This document shows, piece after piece, positions 29,919-32,265 of a DNA stretch of 32,265 nt. Positions within the stretch are counted from its first letter, which is position 1, and each line of letters begins with the position of its first letter. A program made the translations under genes and the position numbers. Source of the stretch: an uncultured Bacteroidales bacterium (GTDB taxonomy: Bacteria; Bacteroidota; Bacteroidia; Bacteroidales; WCHB1-69); assembly GCA_900315705.1 (NCBI GenBank), contig ONAB01000029.1:1-32265 (forward strand), in the 5' to 3' direction. The notes below the pieces were generated by a model. It was not told the DNA's origin, ran no database searches, and saw only the letters and a list, made by a program, of their open reading frames with translations.

Positions 29919-32265
29919 TCAGTGTTTCACCAACTTCAGATAATACACCCGCTTGTCTGTAGTGATCACACGGACGATATAGGTTGCCTTTGCCAGGCGG
30001 CTGACATTGAATCGATAATCGTTGCGGAATACAGCGACCTGTCCGCCCTGCAAAGTTAGAACTGTGATTTCAGCCACCTCCTCAGGTGCAATGCCCATCA
30101 CCATCACCTCGTTATGTGCGGGATTGGGTGCGAGATACGGTTTGTCTCCTTGCTGAACATCCATATTGACACGGAGGCTTCTGGTAGAGTCATTATCCGC
30201 CATAGTGGAATCAATCTGTTGTCGTAAATCATCGGGGATTTGCTCCCAAAGAATGTACGGAGGTATGCAGATAGAATCATAACACAAATTTTCTCCATCA
30301 ATACATGCTATAAAATAAATACATATCGGCTGGTCGTTTACAAACATCTGCGACAACAGGCCATAATCGAGCATCAGAAGTCCGTCTAATTCAACAGGAT
30401 AACTTCCGTTTCCTGTAAAATCAACCACTTGGGAAGGTTTGCTCCAAACCGACAACACACTCTGTGCGGCAGGCAAAGGAATATGGAATTGGTAGTAAGA
30501 GCATTCATGAGATGTGCTAAACTCATAATAGAAATCAGTTGAATAATCAAAAACACCCTCACATCCTTCCTCAACACAGGACTGCCAATCTATATTTTCC
30601 ACATATTTGACTTCACAATTGCGGGAATGGTCTATGAAAGTGAATTCAACGGAGGTTGACGCAAAATCAGTAAAAGCAACTTCAATATCAATATCCTTAC
30701 AAGCACCTGGAGCAATATAAAGAGGCAAAGGACTGGCTGATAAAACATTACCTCCCATAATAGTCTGAACATCGTCAAAATACAACGGTTGGGAGCCATC
30801 ATTGCAAATGGTGTAATTAAATGAATAGTGCATTTTACAATCTTCCACCCAGCAAAAAGGTTGATGAGGCTTGAAACTCACACTGTCACACGGACAAATA
30901 TCGTCCTTGTCAATGAATAACTCAGGAGACTTAACTGTGCATCCAGCTGTATAGGTGGCATCCAAGTAATAAGTGCCAAAATCAATCAGAGGCAACAGAG
31001 GATTTTGATTAACCACAGTATATATCGAACCTGTAGGCTGGAATATCCAATCCCAATTCAAGTACCCAGACATGTATGGATAAATGCCATAGATTGGCAA
31101 ATCATACTGGAATTGTTCAGGGCACAACTTGTAACACCCTGTCAAAAGTGCATCAAAATCGGGAGCCGGCTCAATGAAGATTTGGGCATCGTATGAGCGG
31201 CATCCAGTAGATGGGTCAACATAATGAGCGGTGAGATATCCGTCTGAATAAGAATAGGCTGTGGTTCCGTGGTAACCATTACTCCAGAACAAACTCTGTC
31301 CGGTCGTGGAACTCACTTCAACAGGCGGGGTGTGGATGCAGTGGTTGCCCGAAAAAGCGATAGACGGTGCAGCTGGTCTTGGATTAACCGTTAAAGTGCA
31401 GGTTGCCGTGGCACTACAGTTGCCCGAATTGCTCACAGCAAGGGTTACTGTGTATGTACCCGGTTGGGAAGGAGTGAAAGAAAGTGTAGGACCCGTAGAA
31501 GTGAATCCCGGTAGTTCGGCGATAGTCCATGTATAGGTGTTGTTTGCGCCTGTATTTCCATTAAGATTGACAGTTTCACCCAAGCAGTATTCGGTGTTTC
31601 CGATGATCCGGGCCCAAGGTGCTGTGAGGAATCCGACATTGCACGTGGCTTTTGCCCTGCAACCATAGTAGGGGTAATATGCCTCAACACTGTAGTCACC
31701 TGTACTCAAAGCATCATATTGGTAGTTATTATATGGAGGATTAACTGGAAACCAAGTATAATAAGTATTGGACGGATGGGAATTGAACTGAATGGTTCGT
31801 GGCGTACCAGGACAAACTGGGATTGGAGATTGAGGTATTAATTTTTCCGGGTCAAGCACATTGTGAAACACGTCAACTTGCTGCGAATATGTATCCGAAC
31901 ACCCTAATGAATTCGTTACTATCAATGTAAAAACATAGGAAGACTGAATCATAAGATCAGACACATTATATGTATGATAAATATTATTTCCCACATTATA
32001 AGACAAATCTCCAAAATCCCAATAATATTGAAAATGATTGTTGTTTGGTGTTGCTGAAAATTGGAAAGGAGTATTATCACACATATTGGCAGGTATGTTA
32101 ATGCTTATTTGTGGAATATGCTCAATCGTTATGTTTTTTGAGCATTCACAACCTGTATTGCCAACAGTCATAGTTATGGTATATGTCCCCTGTAACGCAG
32201 ATGCCGGAATGGACACAGACATTTGGGGAGAATATATGGTCGCCGTGACCGATGTTCCCCCAATT
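29919..32265 (-). CDS. T9SS type A cargo with PKD domains, 5' end outside the window
   Basis: A partial gene: the reading frame stays open past the first in-frame ATG (32222) to the window edge, so about 781 C-terminal residues are visible and the start is missing. It is a large Cys-containing surface protein with PKD-like domains: one near visible residues 50-125 (FQYYWDFGDLSYN) and another in the region NTYTWTIAELPGF through PSQPGTYTVTLAVSN. The last ~75 residues form a T9SS type A sorting domain (YLAPNPAHNE ... KATYIVRV ... YYLKLVKH). Its DNA is visibly more AT-rich than the other genes here, suggesting a fast-evolving or acquired surface gene. Function beyond surface display is unknown. 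Confidence 0.85.
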   Translation of the reverse strand, partial: IGGTSVTATIYSPQMSVSIPASALQGTYTITMTVGNTGCECSKNITIEHIPQISINIPANMCDNTPFQFSATPNNNHFQYYWDFGDLSYNVGNNIYHTYNVSDLMIQSSYVFTLIVTNSLGCSDTYSQQVDVFHNVLDPEKLIPQSPIPVCPGTPRTIQFNSHPSNTYYTWFPVNPPYNNYQYDALSTGDYSVEAYYPYYGCRAKATCNVGFLTAPWARIIGNTEYCLGETVNLNGNTGANNTYTWTIAELPGFTSTGPTLSFTPSQPGTYTVTLAVSNSGNCSATATCTLTVNPRPAAPSIAFSGNHCIHTPPVEVSSTTGQSLFWSNGYHGTTAYSYSDGYLTAHYVDPSTGCRSYDAQIFIEPAPDFDALLTGCYKLCPEQFQYDLPIYGIYPYMSGYLNWDWIFQPTGSIYTVVNQNPLLPLIDFGTYYLDATYTAGCTVKSPELFIDKDDICPCDSVSFKPHQPFCWVEDCKMHYSFNYTICNDGSQPLYFDDVQTIMGGNVLSASPLPLYIAPGACKDIDIEVAFTDFASTSVEFTFIDHSRNCEVKYVENIDWQSCVEEGCEGVFDYSTDFYYEFSTSHECSYYQFHIPLPAAQSVLSVWSKPSQVVDFTGNGSYPVELDGLLMLDYGLLSQMFVNDQPICIYFIACIDGENLCYDSICIPPYILWEQIPDDLRQQIDSTMADNDSTRSLRVNMDVQQGDKPYLAPNPAHNEVMVMGIAPEEVAEITVLTLQGGQVAVFRNDYRFNVSRLAKATYIVRVITTDKRVYYLKLVKH

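Overview
The window looks like chromosomal DNA of an uncultured member of the Bacteroidetes, probably Bacteroidales. The evidence is two type IX secretion (T9SS) cargo proteins (one type B, one type A C-terminal signal), a PorE-like OmpA protein, a fused SecDF, a DUF4270 lipoprotein, the short Bacteroidetes version of glycogen synthase, and repeated TAnnTTTG promoter elements. Coding DNA is mostly GC-rich and intergenic DNA AT-rich. No phage, transposase, CRISPR array or rRNA was seen.

Left part (1-9.2 kb). A minus-strand run holds a small membrane protein, mutL and an orphan FecE/BtuD-type ABC ATPase. Facing away from it, across a perfectly symmetric promoter region, is a plus-strand run: gltX, a large T9SS type B surface protein with a choice-of-anchor L domain, and the Tex RNA-binding protein.

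Middle (9.2-17.2 kb). A minus-strand operon encodes a DRTGG protein, an RsbW/RsbT-like ATPase, a putative sensory [FeFe]-hydrogenase-like protein and a 10-TM metal-exporter-like permease. A tRNA-Leu(GAG) gene with its own promoter and terminator lies beside it. On the plus strand follow a one-domain glycogen/starch synthase-like protein, a DUF4270 lipoprotein and HflX. A metallo-beta-lactamase-fold lipoprotein lies convergent to HflX.

Right part (17.2-32.3 kb). On the minus strand are xseA, pyrC and mscL; on the plus strand an SRPBCC-fold protein coupled to an LptB-like ABC ATPase. Then, all on the minus strand, come a Gate-domain (YjiH-type) transporter translationally coupled to a porin-like beta-barrel, the PorE-like OmpA protein, SecDF, and the 3' part of a T9SS type A surface protein that runs off the window.

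Most notable points: (1) the PorE-like protein ends in what reads as a retropepsin-fold domain whose catalytic Asp-Thr-Gly is Gly-Asn-Gly, an apparent pseudo-protease added after the OmpA domain; (2) four intergenic arrays built on a strict 7-nt (three cases) or roughly 9-nt (one case) period, each reaching into the stop codon of a minus-strand gene; (3) the DRTGG / anti-sigma-like ATPase / hydrogenase-like cluster with a metal-exporter-like permease in the same operon; (4) MutL with an eroded endonuclease site but a retained clamp-binding motif; and (5) a perfect 18-bp dyad holding both divergent -7 elements upstream of gltX.
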